From Candidatus Poribacteria bacterium (GTDB taxonomy: Bacteria; Poribacteria; WGA-4E; WGA-3G): a DNA stretch of 5,947 nt. The notes under the pieces are model-generated. The model searched no databases and had not been told where the DNA came from. It saw nothing but the letters and a program-made list of their open reading frames with translations. The stretch's first letter is position 1. Each line of letters starts with the position of its first letter. The position numbers were made by a program, and so were the translations under genes. The stretch lies in the NCBI GenBank assembly GCA_009842375.1, contig VYFM01000170.1, positions 1 to 5,947 on the forward strand, in the 5' to 3' direction. Positions 5,940 to 5,947 of the stretch are shown here, one piece after another.

Positions 5940-5947
5940 TTGTAGGG
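5940..5947. repeat. Possible edge of another interspersed palindrome, cut by the window end
   Basis: TTGTAGGG begins six bases after the kinase stop and repeats the TTGTAGG word that opens the left arm of the inverted repeat at 2866-2945. Being right after a gene end fits the position of such elements. Eight bases are too few to prove it, and the remainder lies outside the window. Confidence 0.2.

Overview
The window is a moderately AT-rich, gene-dense bacterial segment. It carries five protein genes, all on the + strand, and no RNA gene, CRISPR array, insertion sequence or phage gene that I can recognise. The gene mix is a CDP-alcohol phosphatidyltransferase, an extended-SDR sugar-nucleotide type dehydrogenase, a GFOR-like Gfo/Idh/MocA oxidoreductase, a WD40 lipoprotein with many SPDG repeats, and a PfkB sugar kinase. 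Together with a GTAGG...TTGAGG...ACGAAA palindrome between genes, this reminds me of Candidatus Poribacteria or similar carbohydrate-degrading, eukaryote-like-repeat-rich bacteria. That placement is an impression from gene content, not a demonstrated assignment.

Layout. Positions 5-607 hold an integral-membrane CDP-alcohol phosphatidyltransferase (PgsA-like), whose upstream region is cut off by the window edge. Positions 608-746 are a short intergenic gap with a near-ideal sigma-70 type promoter (TTGACA, 16 bp, TATAAT, with an extended -10). It drives a tight two-gene unit: the NAD-dependent epimerase/dehydratase (747-1631) and, one base after its stop, the Gfo/Idh/MocA oxidoreductase (1633-2715). 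The second gene's Shine-Dalgarno sequence lies inside the last codons of the first.

Positions 2716-2981 are the only sizeable non-coding stretch. It contains a GTCGGA/TCCGAC hairpin, a 65-base tract with a single G, and an 80-base imperfect inverted repeat. Arms of the first and last elements also match each other in inverted orientation. This looks like a nest of small interspersed palindromes, possibly doubling as a transcription end. Positions 2982-4874 encode a predicted lipoprotein made almost entirely of 14 WD40 blades, enough for two seven-bladed propellers. Positions 4969-5934 encode a PfkB-family kinase most like fructokinase. The last eight bases repeat the TTGTAGG word of the intergenic palindrome and may be the edge of another copy.

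How the genes fit together. The two oxidoreductases are almost certainly co-transcribed and probably act on successive or related sugar, sugar-acid or polyol substrates; the kinase further on would phosphorylate a sugar for central metabolism. The WD40 lipoprotein is separated by palindrome-bearing DNA and is probably an independent envelope protein for protein-protein contacts. I see no convincing new multi-gene system. The most unusual items are the 14-blade lipoprotein, with its blade-cluster codon signature, and the palindrome nest upstream of it.
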